The position numbers were made by a program, and so were the translations under genes. A stretch of DNA of 44,389 bases, from contig JAFQSQ010000025.1 of the NCBI GenBank assembly GCA_017409465.1, forward strand, positions 1-44,389. The letters run 5' to 3'. The stretch is from Akkermansia sp. GTDB taxonomy: Bacteria; Verrucomicrobiota; Verrucomicrobiia; Verrucomicrobiales; Akkermansiaceae. The notes under the pieces were generated by a model, which did no database searches, was not told where the DNA came from, and saw only the letters and a list, made by a program, of their open reading frames with translations. Below, piece by piece: positions 1 to 7,166 of the stretch (positions are counted from its first letter, which is position 1; each line of letters starts with the position of its first letter).

Positions 1-371
1 TCCCAGTTGCCCTCTTCCGTGTAGAACTTGACGGCGAAACCGCGAATATCGCGCTCCGCATCGGCGGCTCCTCGCTCGCCGGCCACGGTGGAGAAACGCA
101 CGAATACCGGCGTTTCCTTGCCTATCCGGTTGAAGAGCGCTGCTCGGGTGTAGCGCGTGATATCGTGGGTGACGCGGAACGTACCGAAAGCACCTGCGCC
201 CTTGGCGTGCATACGGCGTTCCGGGATAACCTCGCGGTTGAAGTGTCCCATCTTCTCGAAGTACCAGACATCCTGCATGAGCTGCGGGCCACGCGGTCCG
301 GCAGTGAGGCTGTTGTTATTATCTGCCACCGGGGCTCCGGCGGCTGTCGTGAGTTTGTTGTCTTGCTTCAT
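1..371 (-). CDS. katA: Catalase, monofunctional heme type (5' end only)
   Basis: The first 123 codons of a heme catalase; the gene runs off the left edge of the window. Catalase converts hydrogen peroxide to water and oxygen in the cytoplasm. I translated the minus strand from the ATG at 371. It gives the typical small-subunit (clade 3) N-terminus: [19 protein letters not shown], then [15 protein letters not shown] with the distal catalytic His at about residue 55, then [20 protein letters not shown], the conserved heme-pocket and oligomerisation segment, ending in KFYTEEGNW. There is no signal peptide. About 200 bp separates it from the divergent prepilin peptidase gene; I could not pick a convincing promoter for the catalase there. 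Family assignment is very secure. The proximal Tyr and NADPH-binding parts lie outside the window, so intactness cannot be judged. Confidence 0.95.
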   Translation of the reverse strand, partial: MKQDNKLTTAAGAPVADNNNSLTAGPRGPQLMQDVWYFEKMGHFNREVIPERRMHAKGAGAFGTFRVTHDITRYTRAALFNRIGKETPVFVRFSTVAGERGAADAERDIRGFAVKFYTEEGNW

Positions 372-537
372 GCTGCGCACAGGCTGCCTGAAATCAGCGT
401 GTTAGTCGAGAGGTTAGCTCTACCTTCCGGCCTAATAGTTTTCCCCCTTTCGGCGGGCTGATTGACGAAGGGGGGCGTTGGCAACCGGTAATCCCCGTAT
501 GCTCTCTATCAAGGTGGAAAAATGATATGCTTGCTGC

Positions 538-566
538 TTGCCAACGGCAGACGAGAGTGGTATGAT
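538..566 (+). promoter_or_regulatory. Sigma70-like promoter of the prepilin peptidase gene
   Basis: A -35 box TTGCCA (538-543), a 17-bp spacer and a -10 box TATGAT (561-566), each one base off consensus. The -10 ends only 8 bp before the ATG at 575, so the transcript would begin at or within about 2 nt of the start codon and be essentially leaderless. Confidence 0.7.
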
Positions 567-574
567 GCCACCGT

Positions 575-1705
575 ATGATGGAACTGATTTATCAGCAGAC
601 ACAGGCTATCACGGCAGAGACCCCCTGGCTGCTCCCTCTCGCTTTTGTGTTGTTTGGTGCCTGTATCGGGTCATTTCTCAACGTGGTGGTGTACCGCCTG
701 CCACGTGGCCTGAGTGTGAACGAACCCTCCCGTTCGTTCTGTCCCTCCTGCGGCAAGCCCATCCCGTGGTATCTCAATCTTCCCATCGTCAGCTGGCTAT
801 TGCTGCGGGGCAAAAGCGCCTGCTGTCACCGGCGTATTGCTGTGCGTTACTGGCTGGTCGAGGTGGCCTGCGCAGCATTGTTCGGTGTGATTGCCTGGTA
901 CTTCTGCCTCGATGATATTTTTACCCAGATGCTGCTCTGCGTGTGGGTAGCACTGATGCTGGCCTGCTTCTGCATCGACTGGGAGCAGATGGTGGTGCTG
1001 CCATCGCTGACGGTGGCTGCTGCCGTGACGGGGTGGCTGCTGGCCGGGCTTTCGCCGTGGATGGTCGAGCCCGCTGCGCTGGAACCCTCGGAGGGTCTGC
1101 TCTGGAGCATGGTCGGGGCCGTGGGCGGTTTTGTGCTTTTTAAGGTGGTGGGCCTCATCGGTCGGCTCCTTTTCGGACGCAGAGAAAAATCCTGGGAGCA
1201 GACGGTGAGCTGGCAACTGCAGCAGGCTGACGATGGCGAAGATATCGAGCTCACCATCGACGGGGAAAAACTGCTCTGGTCGCAGCTTTTCATGGAGCAG
1301 AACAATCGCCTGGTACTCACCACCGCTACTCTTGATTCCTCCGGGACGACTGCTGCAGCCGACCTGGTACTGGCGCCGGATGCTCTGCTGCAGCCTGACG
1401 GCACCCGCATCGAGTTGGAGAGCGTCCCGCGACTCAGCGGGCAGGCTCGTGGCTACGTGTGGCGGCGCGAGGCCATGGGTAGCGGCGATGCCTGGATAGC
1501 ATTGGCCATCGGTGCCATCGGTGGCTGGCAAGGCGTATTGTTCTCCCTGGTGGCAGGTAGCTTCATCGGCCTCATCTGGGCGGCTGTCGCCCGCATCGGC
1601 TTCGGCAAGCCCATGCCTTTCGGCCCTGCTCTCATCATTGCTGCCGTGGTGTGGCTCTTCTTTGGTCTGGAGATTCAGGATTTGCTGGAAACGCTTTCTC
1701 TGTAA
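575..1705 (+). CDS. Prepilin leader peptidase / N-methyltransferase (A24 family), with internal insertion
   Basis: An inner-membrane aspartyl protease that removes the leader from type IV pilin-like or type II secretion pseudopilin precursors. The N-terminal block GACIGSFLNVVVYRLPRG and the segment with CPSCGKPI (about residues 52-59) are the DiS_P_DiS methyltransferase-like region. The second half of the usual four-Cys zinc site reads SACCHRRI, so one expected Cys is Ser with another Cys next to it. The first catalytic Asp is in CFCIDWEQMVVLP (about 130); the second is in the GxGD motif MGSGDAWIA (about 307). Between them the transmembrane region is split by a soluble insertion of roughly 100 residues (about 200-300). 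At 376 aa it is longer than usual (about 250-290). It starts at ATG 575, directly behind a good promoter; the next gene begins 1 bp after its stop. Confidence 0.88.
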   Translation: MMELIYQQTQAITAETPWLLPLAFVLFGACIGSFLNVVVYRLPRGLSVNEPSRSFCPSCGKPIPWYLNLPIVSWLLLRGKSACCHRRIAVRYWLVEVACAALFGVIAWYFCLDDIFTQMLLCVWVALMLACFCIDWEQMVVLPSLTVAAAVTGWLLAGLSPWMVEPAALEPSEGLLWSMVGAVGGFVLFKVVGLIGRLLFGRREKSWEQTVSWQLQQADDGEDIELTIDGEKLLWSQLFMEQNNRLVLTTATLDSSGTTAAADLVLAPDALLQPDGTRIELESVPRLSGQARGYVWRREAMGSGDAWIALAIGAIGGWQGVLFSLVAGSFIGLIWAAVARIGFGKPMPFGPALIIAAVVWLFFGLEIQDLLETLSL

Positions 1706-1706
1706 G

Positions 1707-2216
1707 ATGAATCAGGTGCCGGTCAAACGTAGTTTTCATGCTTCGTTCAGGAATGTTGTACTGAGCGACATGGGGGAAGACAAAAACACCGGTGAGCTGA
1801 TTTTTCTGATACATGTAGGGCAGAGGTCTGCGCTGCCGCCCGGCTTCTTGAAACAGTATTGTAAGGAATCCCTGTGCCACAAGTTGCTCCGGTGGGGCAG
1901 GGCGTTACTGGGACGAGCGTTAACGCCCCCGCTTTCGTTTTCAGAATTAAGCTACCGTTACTGCCGTATTCCGGTGCCCATGCGCAGCGCAGAGGGTGGT
2001 GATGTGTTTTCCCGCCGGAAAGCGGAGGATGCCTATACCCTGCTGAGGAATGCCGGGTTTTGCCTGTACCATGCGGTAGATGGCTGGAATGCCTGGACTC
2101 CGTATGAGGAATACTGCGAGCTGATGAAGCGCGGACTCGTTACTGAGCCGATGCAAGCGCTCGTTTTTGACAGAACCCGCCGTTACATGCGGGAAATGCT
2201 TACGAAGCCTGAATGA
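1707..2216 (+). CDS. Uncharacterised cytoplasmic protein, 169 aa
   Basis: I do not recognise this protein. The ATG at 1707 lies one base after the prepilin peptidase stop codon, so the two are almost certainly cotranscribed and translationally coupled. The open frame extends further upstream, but that part overlaps the peptidase and is ignored. The product is basic in its first half (MNQVPVKRSFHASFRN) and has no signal peptide or obvious membrane segment. Its second half is rich in aromatic and charged residues (RKAEDAYTLLRNAGFCLYHA, WNAWTPYEEYCELMKRG). That could be a small helical domain, but I see no catalytic motif. A strong terminator hairpin follows 10 bp after the stop. Context with a pilin-processing enzyme does not by itself show a role in secretion. 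Confidence 0.7.
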   Translation: MNQVPVKRSFHASFRNVVLSDMGEDKNTGELIFLIHVGQRSALPPGFLKQYCKESLCHKLLRWGRALLGRALTPPLSFSELSYRYCRIPVPMRSAEGGDVFSRRKAEDAYTLLRNAGFCLYHAVDGWNAWTPYEEYCELMKRGLVTEPMQALVFDRTRRYMREMLTKPE

Positions 2217-2225
2217 GGGTAACGA

Positions 2226-2256
2226 AAAACGCTCAGGAGTGACTCCTGAGCGTTTT
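2226..2256. terminator. Bidirectional terminator between the 169-aa gene and tRNA-Leu
   Basis: A perfect 15-bp inverted repeat (arms 2226-2240 and 2242-2256) containing ACGCTCAGGAGT. It is flanked by A-runs on one side and T-runs on the other, so it can stop the + strand gene ending at 2216 and the minus-strand tRNA ending at 2258. Confidence 0.9.
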
Positions 2257-2257
2257 A

Positions 2258-2339
2258 TGCTCGATGGGGGACTCGAACCCCCACGGCTCTCACCATTAGA
2301 TCCTTAGTCTAACGCGTCTACCAATTCCGCCAACCGAGC
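2258..2339 (-). tRNA. tRNA-Leu, anticodon AAG
   Basis: Reading the minus strand, the acceptor arm GCTCGGT pairs with ATCGAGC (one G-T pair) and is followed by discriminator A; CCA is not encoded. The D-arm GCGGAATTGGTAGACGC is the standard bacterial leucine form. The anticodon stem TTAGA/TCTAA encloses the loop CTAAGGA, which puts AAG at positions 34-36. The 13-nt variable arm is the long class II type, and the T-stem is GGGGG/CCCCC around TTCGAGT. All stems pair, so it looks functional. The leucine identity is secure; the unusual point is the A at the wobble position, which would need deamination to inosine by TadA to read CUC and CUA as well as CUU. Confidence 0.95.
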
Positions 2340-2366
2340 ATCGGTTGCCACAACGGGCACGGGCGA

Positions 2367-2395
2367 ACTATACACCAAGAGCCCGGGTATTGCAA
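2367..2395 (-). promoter_or_regulatory. Promoter of tRNA-Leu
   Basis: On the minus strand TTGCAA (2390-2395), a 17-bp spacer and TATAGT (2367-2372) lie about 27 bp before the mature tRNA 5' end. The boxes match sigma70 consensus well and the spacing is ideal. Confidence 0.75.
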
Positions 2396-2433
2396 GCCTT
2401 TTTTTGATTATTTTCTAAAAAATGATGAAAAAA

Positions 2434-2835
2434 TCACTGTTTGGAGCCACGATAGGAGCCGTTCTTGTCGTAATAACGTGTGCCGGAGGAAGAGGAACTG
2501 GCAGAGCCCTGGAAGGAGCCGTTCTTGTCGTAAAAGCGTGTATTCGCGCCCGAAGAGGAGGCGGAGCCTACATAGGAGCCGTTTTTATCGTAAAAACGCT
2601 TAGTGGCTCCGGAAGAGGATGAAGAACCCATAAAAGAGCCTCTGGCGTCGTAGTAGCGGGTGGTATTACCGGAGCGACTCCCGGTACCAATCAGTCGGCC
2701 GGAGGCGTCGTAATAGCGGGTGGTGTTGCCGGAGGTGCTGGATCTTCCGCTGAAGAGGCCGTTGGGGCCGTAGAACTGCTGTGTGCTGCAGAGAGCGGTG
2801 CCGGAAAGAAGCAGGAACAGGAGGGTGTTTCTCAT
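2434..2835 (-). CDS. Small secreted protein made of six 20-residue repeats
   Basis: A 133-aa protein with an N-terminal signal peptide (MRNTLLFLLLSGTALC, cleavage probably near ALC-STQ; the residue before Cys does not fit a lipobox). The rest is six tandem units of 20 residues with the pattern R-F/Y-Y-D-x-x-G-x-x-x-G followed by a Ser/Gly/Thr-rich linker. The first unit is degenerate (QFYGPNGLFSGRS) and the last is truncated. The DNA shows the same 60-bp periodicity. Its start overlaps the xseA stop as ATGA, so it is the last gene of the xseA operon. The repeats recall short secreted YD/G-repeat proteins of other Gram-negative bacteria, but I cannot name a function. Plausible roles are periplasmic or surface binding. 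The region 2396-2433 downstream is T-rich without a clear hairpin. Confidence 0.8.
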   Translation of the reverse strand: MRNTLLFLLLSGTALCSTQQFYGPNGLFSGRSSTSGNTTRYYDASGRLIGTGSRSGNTTRYYDARGSFMGSSSSSGATKRFYDKNGSYVGSASSSGANTRFYDKNGSFQGSASSSSSGTRYYDKNGSYRGSKQ

Positions 2836-4175
2836 GGGGAATCAGGGGTTATGGTATCTACGGTGGCGGCCACCCGGCCATCAGCCAGGCTGATGGAGAG
2901 GCGGTCACCGGGGGAGAGGTCGCTTGCGTGGCGGGCGAGTCTGCCGTCTGACGTGCGCACGAGCGCAAAGCCGCGCTCCAGTGCCTGCTGCGGACTGGCG
3001 GCCGAAAGGCGGGCTTCGAGAGTGTCGAGACGTTGCGCAGCTGCTTTGAGCCGGGTGAGGGTATTGCGGGTCAGGGCCTGGGCGGTGGTGCCGAGCCGCT
3101 GTGCAGCGGCCTCGATGGCGCGCTGCGGGATACGCGGGGATAGACGAGCCGCGGCGGTGTTGAGCGTATCGCCGGCGCGCCTGAGCCGTGTTTCGGCTGC
3201 GCGGCTGAGTTCATCTGCCAGGGTGTCGAGTTTCTGGTGATGGGGGGCGAGGAGCTCCTGCGGGCGGCTCAGACGCCCCTGTGCCGCAGCTTTGAGCCGC
3301 AGACGCGCCATCTGCAGACCCTGTCTCAGGCGGCGTTGCAGGTGCAGTTCGGTCTCCTGCAGGCTCTGCATCAGGATGGCGGCATCCGGGGTCGTCAGTT
3401 CGATGGCGGCTGTGGGAGTAGGGGCGCGCAGGTCAGCCACAAAGTCCGCGATGGTAAAATCGGTCTCGTGACCCACTGCCGAAACCACCGGAATGGGACA
3501 GGCGGCAATGGCTCGGGCGAGGATTTCTTCGTTGAAACACCACAGGTCTTCCATCGAGCCACCGCCGCGAGCCAGAATGATGTAATCGACGCGGGGCAGG
3601 TGGTGCTGCTCAGGATGCCCCAGTATATGGAGCGCCCGTGCGAGGCCGTTTTCTGCGCCTTTCCCCTGTACCTGAACGGGGTAGAGGTAGGCCTGTATCC
3701 ACGGTGCGCGCTGCTCCAGCCGGTGGCGCATGTCCTGAATGACGGCGCCGGAGGGTGAAGTGACGAGGGCGACGCTCTGTGGAAAAGCGGGCAGGGGGCG
3801 CTTGCGGGAAACGTCGAAAAGCCCCTCGGCCATGAGTTTCTGCCTGAGGGCTTCGAACTGCTGCTGGAGAGTGCCGACTCCGGCTTCACGTACACGATCG
3901 ACGATGAATTGCAGGGAGCCGCGGCCTTCCCAGACGGTGGCTTTGCCGTACAGCTCGACCTGCAGACCCTCGCGCAGCCGCACGGCAGAGCCGCGTGCGC
4001 GAAAGGCGTACATAGCGCACTGGAGCTGAGAGTGAGCGTCTTTGAGGGTGAAGTAGATATGCCCGCTGGAGGCTGTCTTGCACGAGCCGATTTCGCCCAT
4101 CACACACTGTTCGCCCACTTGCAGTTCGACAGCGTGTTTGAGGCGGGCTACCAGCTCTGTGACACTCAGGGGCAT
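2832..4175 (-). CDS. xseA: Exodeoxyribonuclease VII large subunit
   Basis: Catalytic subunit of ExoVII, a metal-independent single-strand DNA exonuclease that trims DNA in both directions. The 447-aa length is normal for the family. The N-terminal OB-fold contains GEIGSCKTASSGHIYFTLKD (about residues 25-45). The catalytic domain carries the hallmark blocks VALVTSPSGAVIQDM, YIILARGGGSMEDLWCFNEE and VVSAVGHETDFTIADFVADL with RAPTPTAA following. The C-terminal half is a long Ala/Leu/Arg-rich coiled coil, which in this family docks the small XseB subunits. No xseB is next to it, so the small subunit must be encoded elsewhere. The gene lies 6 bp after the 112-aa gene and overlaps the repeat-protein gene by 4 bp, making it part of a four-gene operon. 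Confidence 0.96.
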   Translation of the reverse strand: MPLSVTELVARLKHAVELQVGEQCVMGEIGSCKTASSGHIYFTLKDAHSQLQCAMYAFRARGSAVRLREGLQVELYGKATVWEGRGSLQFIVDRVREAGVGTLQQQFEALRQKLMAEGLFDVSRKRPLPAFPQSVALVTSPSGAVIQDMRHRLEQRAPWIQAYLYPVQVQGKGAENGLARALHILGHPEQHHLPRVDYIILARGGGSMEDLWCFNEEILARAIAACPIPVVSAVGHETDFTIADFVADLRAPTPTAAIELTTPDAAILMQSLQETELHLQRRLRQGLQMARLRLKAAAQGRLSRPQELLAPHHQKLDTLADELSRAAETRLRRAGDTLNTAAARLSPRIPQRAIEAAAQRLGTTAQALTRNTLTRLKAAAQRLDTLEARLSAASPQQALERGFALVRTSDGRLARHASDLSPGDRLSISLADGRVAATVDTITPDSP

Positions 4176-4181
4176 GGGGCT

Positions 4182-4520
4182 TTACTTCTTCCTGTCTCTT
4201 GCCCGGAGGAGTGCGATGTTGGGGTCTTCCCACTCGGGCTCGTAGCCCTTGGCGTAGGTGAAGAGATCGCGGTGAATATACTCGTAGTAGGATTCTTTCT
4301 CCTCATCGCTCAAGCTGTTCCAGATGCAGATGTTGAGAGTGCGAGCCACTTTCTGCATCATTTTGAGGGTGAGCTGGCGCCCGGCGCGGGCTTTCTGCAC
4401 TTGTTTGTGGGTGAGCTGCTCGATGGAGGAGGTGACCAGGTCGTGATTATCCAGCCCCCAGCGCTGCATGATTTCATCAACACGCTGCGGGCCGTGGTTG
4501 CGTTCGTTTTCTTCGTTCAT
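4182..4520 (-). CDS. Small protein with possible helix-turn-helix, 112 aa
   Basis: A 112-aa hydrophilic protein without signal peptide. Residues about 30-62 (SIEQLTHKQVQKARAGRQLT then LKMMQKVARTL) have the length and spacing of a lambda-repressor/XRE-like helix-turn-helix, the second helix reading HKQVQKAR. The C-terminus (SLSDEEKESYYEYIHRDLF) is acidic and aromatic. I do not recognise a named family. The gene starts 30 bp after the NlpC-like lipoprotein gene and ends 6 bp before xseA, so it is in the same operon. It could be a small regulator, or a conserved lineage-specific protein using the fold for something else. It is too long and too unlike XseB to be the ExoVII small subunit. Confidence 0.65.
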   Translation of the reverse strand: MNEENERNHGPQRVDEIMQRWGLDNHDLVTSSIEQLTHKQVQKARAGRQLTLKMMQKVARTLNICIWNSLSDEEKESYYEYIHRDLFTYAKGYEPEWEDPNIALLRARDRKK

Positions 4521-4550
4521 CTTTAAGGATATGAGTAAGACAGTCGGGTG

Positions 4551-5093
4551 TCAATAACCCGGAATGCGGCGGACATAGAAATCGCCGCAGGGACGGCTCT
4601 TGGTGTACCAGCGGGGGCCAACGCCTCGTCCGCTGCCGGTGGTGTCGAAACGCAGGCCGGCTATCATCATGAACACGTGGCCGCGCTTGGCGTACACCGT
4701 AATCCATTTGCCGAATCCGGGACGCCCCCAGCGCAGGAAATAACCGGACACGGGCTGGCGCCCGGAGCGCAGCATGCCCGCCTCGCGCAGCACAAATGCT
4801 ACGCTGCCCGAGCAGTCGTACGCCGTGTCGTGGTGGCGGCCATGGCCACCCCCCAGGCGGTACGGGCGTCCCACGATTTTGTTAGCGGCGGCGATGGCGC
4901 GCTTCACGCGTGCGGGTGCATGGCGGGGGATGGTGGCCTTGCCGCTGGGAAGCAGGCGCGGCGTGTAGCCTTCCTTATAGACGTACTTGGGCGTGCGAGC
5001 CGAGGCGTCGAGCCTGTAGCGCTGCTGTTGCTGCTGACAGGCTGTCAACAGCAATACCATCAGGAAAAGCAATGATGTGAAATAGCGATACAT
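4551..5093 (-). CDS. NlpC/P60-like lipoprotein, probable cell-wall peptidase
   Basis: A 180-aa lipoprotein: signal peptide MYRYFTSLLFLMVLLLTAC with lipobox LTAC (Cys19), then a Gln-rich linker. The domain from about residue 60 carries the NlpC/P60 pattern. The catalytic Cys is in YDCSGSVAFVLREAG (about 93), and the His is in AKRGHVFMMIAGLRFD (about 140). The third polar residue is not certain. The Gly/His-rich loop GGGHGRHH just before the Cys is unusual. NlpC/P60 enzymes cut peptidoglycan peptides, normally next to D-Glu; the anchor would place this one in the periplasm. It is the first gene of the operon leading to xseA and has a good promoter just upstream. Confidence 0.8.
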   Translation of the reverse strand: MYRYFTSLLFLMVLLLTACQQQQQRYRLDASARTPKYVYKEGYTPRLLPSGKATIPRHAPARVKRAIAAANKIVGRPYRLGGGHGRHHDTAYDCSGSVAFVLREAGMLRSGRQPVSGYFLRWGRPGFGKWITVYAKRGHVFMMIAGLRFDTTGSGRGVGPRWYTKSRPCGDFYVRRIPGY

Positions 5094-5114
5094 AGAGGCG
5101 TTCCGTCCACGTGC

Positions 5115-5142
5115 ATTCTACCATATCCTCAGCTGATTGCAA
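5115..5142 (-). promoter_or_regulatory. Promoter of the NlpC lipoprotein-xseA operon
   Basis: Minus strand TTGCAA (5137-5142), 16-bp spacer, TAGAAT (5115-5120), 21 bp before the ATG at 5093. The predicted leader is about 15 nt. Confidence 0.65.
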
Positions 5143-5165
5143 GTATATATGATAGGTGCTTCATG

Positions 5166-5201
5166 AAAAAATCCGCAGGAGCCGGGCAGGCTCCTGCGGA
5201 T
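5166..5201 (-). terminator. Terminator of gdhA
   Basis: Arms ATCCGCAGGAGCC (5171-5183) and GGCTCCTGCGGAT (5189-5201) are perfectly complementary with a 5-nt loop. On the minus strand they are followed by a T-run (5166-5170). It lies 27 bp after the gdhA stop. Confidence 0.92.
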
Positions 5202-5227
5202 GGAGAAAAAGCAGATGTTACCCGGTG

Positions 5228-6586
5228 TTACACGATACCCTGGTCAATCATGGCATCGGCTACCTTGACAAAGCCTGCGATATTGGCACCGGCGACGTAG
5301 TTGGTGAAGTCACCCAGGCTGTCGGTGGAGAATTCGCGGGCGTGGTTGTAGGCGTTTTCGTGGATGTTCTTCATGATACTGAAGAGCTTGGCGTCGACCT
5401 CCTCGCTGCTCCAGCTCAGGCGCATGCTGTTCTGGGACATTTCCAGGCCGGAGGTAGCCACGCCGCCGGCATTGGCAGCCTTGGCCGGGCCGTAGAGAAT
5501 CCTGGCCTCCAGGTAGGCGTTGATGCCGTCCAGGTCAGTGGGCATGTTGGCACCCTCGGCCACGAGCATACAGCCGTTTTTGATGAGCGTGGCAGCCTCA
5601 GCGCCGTTGATTTCGTTCTGCGTGGCGCAGGGGAAGGCACAGTCGCAGGGGACGCTCCAGGGACGCTGACCCTCGAAGTACTGCACGCCGGGGAAAGCAT
5701 CGGCGTATTCCTTGATACGGCCGCGACGCACGTTCTTGAGCTCCATAATCCAGGCAAGCTTCTCGGCATTGATACCCTCGGGGTCGAAGACGTAGCCGTT
5801 GGAGTCGGACATCGTCACGACCTTGGCACCCAGCTGGTTAAGCTTCTCCACAAGGTACTGAGCGACGTTGCCGGAGCCGGAGACGACGCAGACCTTGCCT
5901 GCGAGGTCATCGTTGCGGGTAGCCAGCATGTTCTGGGCGAAGTAGACGCAGCCGTAGCCGGTGGCTTCCGGGCGGATGAGGGAGCCGCCCCAGTTGAGCT
6001 TCTTGCCGGTCAGCACGCCGGTGAACTCATTGCGGAGGCGCTTGTACTGGCCGAAGAGGTAGCCGATTTCGCGGCCGCCCACGCCGATATCGCCGGCGGG
6101 CACGTCGGTGTCCGGGCCGATGTGGCGCTGGAGTTCGGTCATGAAGCTCTGGCAGAAGGCCATGACCTCGCGGTCGCTCTTACCCTTGGGGTCAAAGTCA
6201 GCGCCACCCTTACCGCCACCCATGGGGAGAGTCGTCAGGGAGTTTTTGAAAACCTGCTCGAAGCCGAGGAACTTGAGGATACCGAGGTTGACGGAGGGGT
6301 GGAAGCGCAGGCCGCCTTTGTAGGGGCCGATGGCACTGTTGTATTCCACACGATAACCACGGTTCACCTGAATCTTACCTTTATCATCGACCCACGGCAC
6401 GCGGAAGATGATGGTGCGCTCCGGTTCAACGATGCGCTCGAGGATGCAATTGTCTTCGTACTTCCTGTTGGAAGCAAGTACGGGGGTGATGGTGGAAATC
6501 ACCTCTTGCACGGCCTGAAGGAACTCGGGTTCAGCGGCGTTTTTAGCGCGAACCTGTTCCAATACACGCGTAGTATAATCTGACAT
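5228..6586 (-). CDS. gdhA: Glutamate dehydrogenase (NADP-type, small hexameric)
   Basis: Catalyses reductive amination of 2-oxoglutarate with ammonia to glutamate, the main ammonia-assimilation route at high ammonium. The 452 aa match the 450-residue hexameric class. The substrate-binding block PYKGGLRFHPSVNLGILKFL (about 90-110) and the active-site lysine region LPMGGGKGGADFDPKGKSD (about 122-140) are intact. The Rossmann domain follows with GKVCVVSGSGNVAQYLVEKL (GSGNVA dinucleotide motif, about 232-250), and the C-terminus AGFVKVADAMIDQGIV is canonical. NADP preference is inferred from family resemblance, not read directly. The ATG at 6586 is preceded by an extended -10 promoter and no Shine-Dalgarno sequence. 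It is monocistronic, closed by a terminator. Confidence 0.97.
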   Translation of the reverse strand: MSDYTTRVLEQVRAKNAAEPEFLQAVQEVISTITPVLASNRKYEDNCILERIVEPERTIIFRVPWVDDKGKIQVNRGYRVEYNSAIGPYKGGLRFHPSVNLGILKFLGFEQVFKNSLTTLPMGGGKGGADFDPKGKSDREVMAFCQSFMTELQRHIGPDTDVPAGDIGVGGREIGYLFGQYKRLRNEFTGVLTGKKLNWGGSLIRPEATGYGCVYFAQNMLATRNDDLAGKVCVVSGSGNVAQYLVEKLNQLGAKVVTMSDSNGYVFDPEGINAEKLAWIMELKNVRRGRIKEYADAFPGVQYFEGQRPWSVPCDCAFPCATQNEINGAEAATLIKNGCMLVAEGANMPTDLDGINAYLEARILYGPAKAANAGGVATSGLEMSQNSMRLSWSSEEVDAKLFSIMKNIHENAYNHAREFSTDSLGDFTNYVAGANIAGFVKVADAMIDQGIV

Positions 6587-6652
6587 AGTGGTGTGTTGCG
6601 GCTGGGTTCCGCAGACGCGTCATATCGCACGTCGGCGGGCAGGCGCGGGCGC

Positions 6653-6680
6653 ATTATAGCAGATTTTCCTGACATGAAAA
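6653..6680 (-). promoter_or_regulatory. Extended -10 promoter of gdhA
   Basis: Minus strand TGCTATAAT: a perfect TATAAT (6653-6658) with the TGn extension. A weak -35 TTTTCA (6675-6680) sits 16 bp upstream. The predicted leader is about 60 nt. Confidence 0.65.
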
Positions 6681-6749
6681 GCCTTTTTTTTGCAAAATAT
6701 CCGCTAATTGTTGGAAATGGGCAGTTGTGGAAAGCCCTGAAGACGCGGG

Positions 6750-7166
6750 TCAGCGGTGGAGAATGCCGGCCGTTCTCAAATCCTCGGCCAGTTCTTCGAC
6801 CGCTTCCATGGACAGGACGCTGCTGCTGATGCTGATGGTGGTATCAGCGCTTTGGAGGATGATGGTGAGACCGGCGATGCCCTGAAGCTGCACTTCTTCC
6901 AGCCGCGCGTCGGTCAGCTCAGCCCAGCGGATGCTGCGGGAGCGCCGCAGCATGTTGTATTCGCGCACTCCATCGGCATCGATACGGAAACGCAGGAGGA
7001 TGTAGTACAGCGCCCAGATGCAGGCGGTGAGGGCTGCCACTGTGGCGCCGATGCAGCGCGCCGTCCGGGGTTCGGTACACCACACGTAGACGGTGGCAGC
7101 CACCACCAGCAAGGTGATGGCTGCGTACATAACGGCGTTGGCGCTTCTCAGGGTGCGCGGAATCAT
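6750..7166 (-). CDS. Membrane protein with PH-like domain, 138 aa
   Basis: Two N-terminal membrane helices (about residues 12-30, NAVMYAAITLLVVAATVYVW, and 38-58, ATVAALTACIWALYYILL) are followed by a short beta-rich domain. That domain begins FRIDADGVREYNMLRRSRSI and has the alternating pattern of bacterial PH (YdbT/YcxB-like) domains, including RWAELTDARLEEV. The protein ends in an acidic helix (SMEAVEELAEDL). Its start overlaps the L,D-transpeptidase stop by 4 bp (ATGA), so it is the distal gene of the envelope cluster. No enzymatic motif is visible; such proteins are usually accessory membrane factors of unknown role. The PH-like call is by pattern only. Confidence 0.65.
   Translation of the reverse strand: MIPRTLRSANAVMYAAITLLVVAATVYVWCTEPRTARCIGATVAALTACIWALYYILLRFRIDADGVREYNMLRRSRSIRWAELTDARLEEVQLQGIAGLTIILQSADTTISISSSVLSMEAVEELAEDLRTAGILHR

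Noticed and set aside
5156..6583. 475-codon open frame on the + strand opposite gdhA
   Set aside because: It mirrors gdhA codon bias, crosses the gdhA terminator and shows no family motif.
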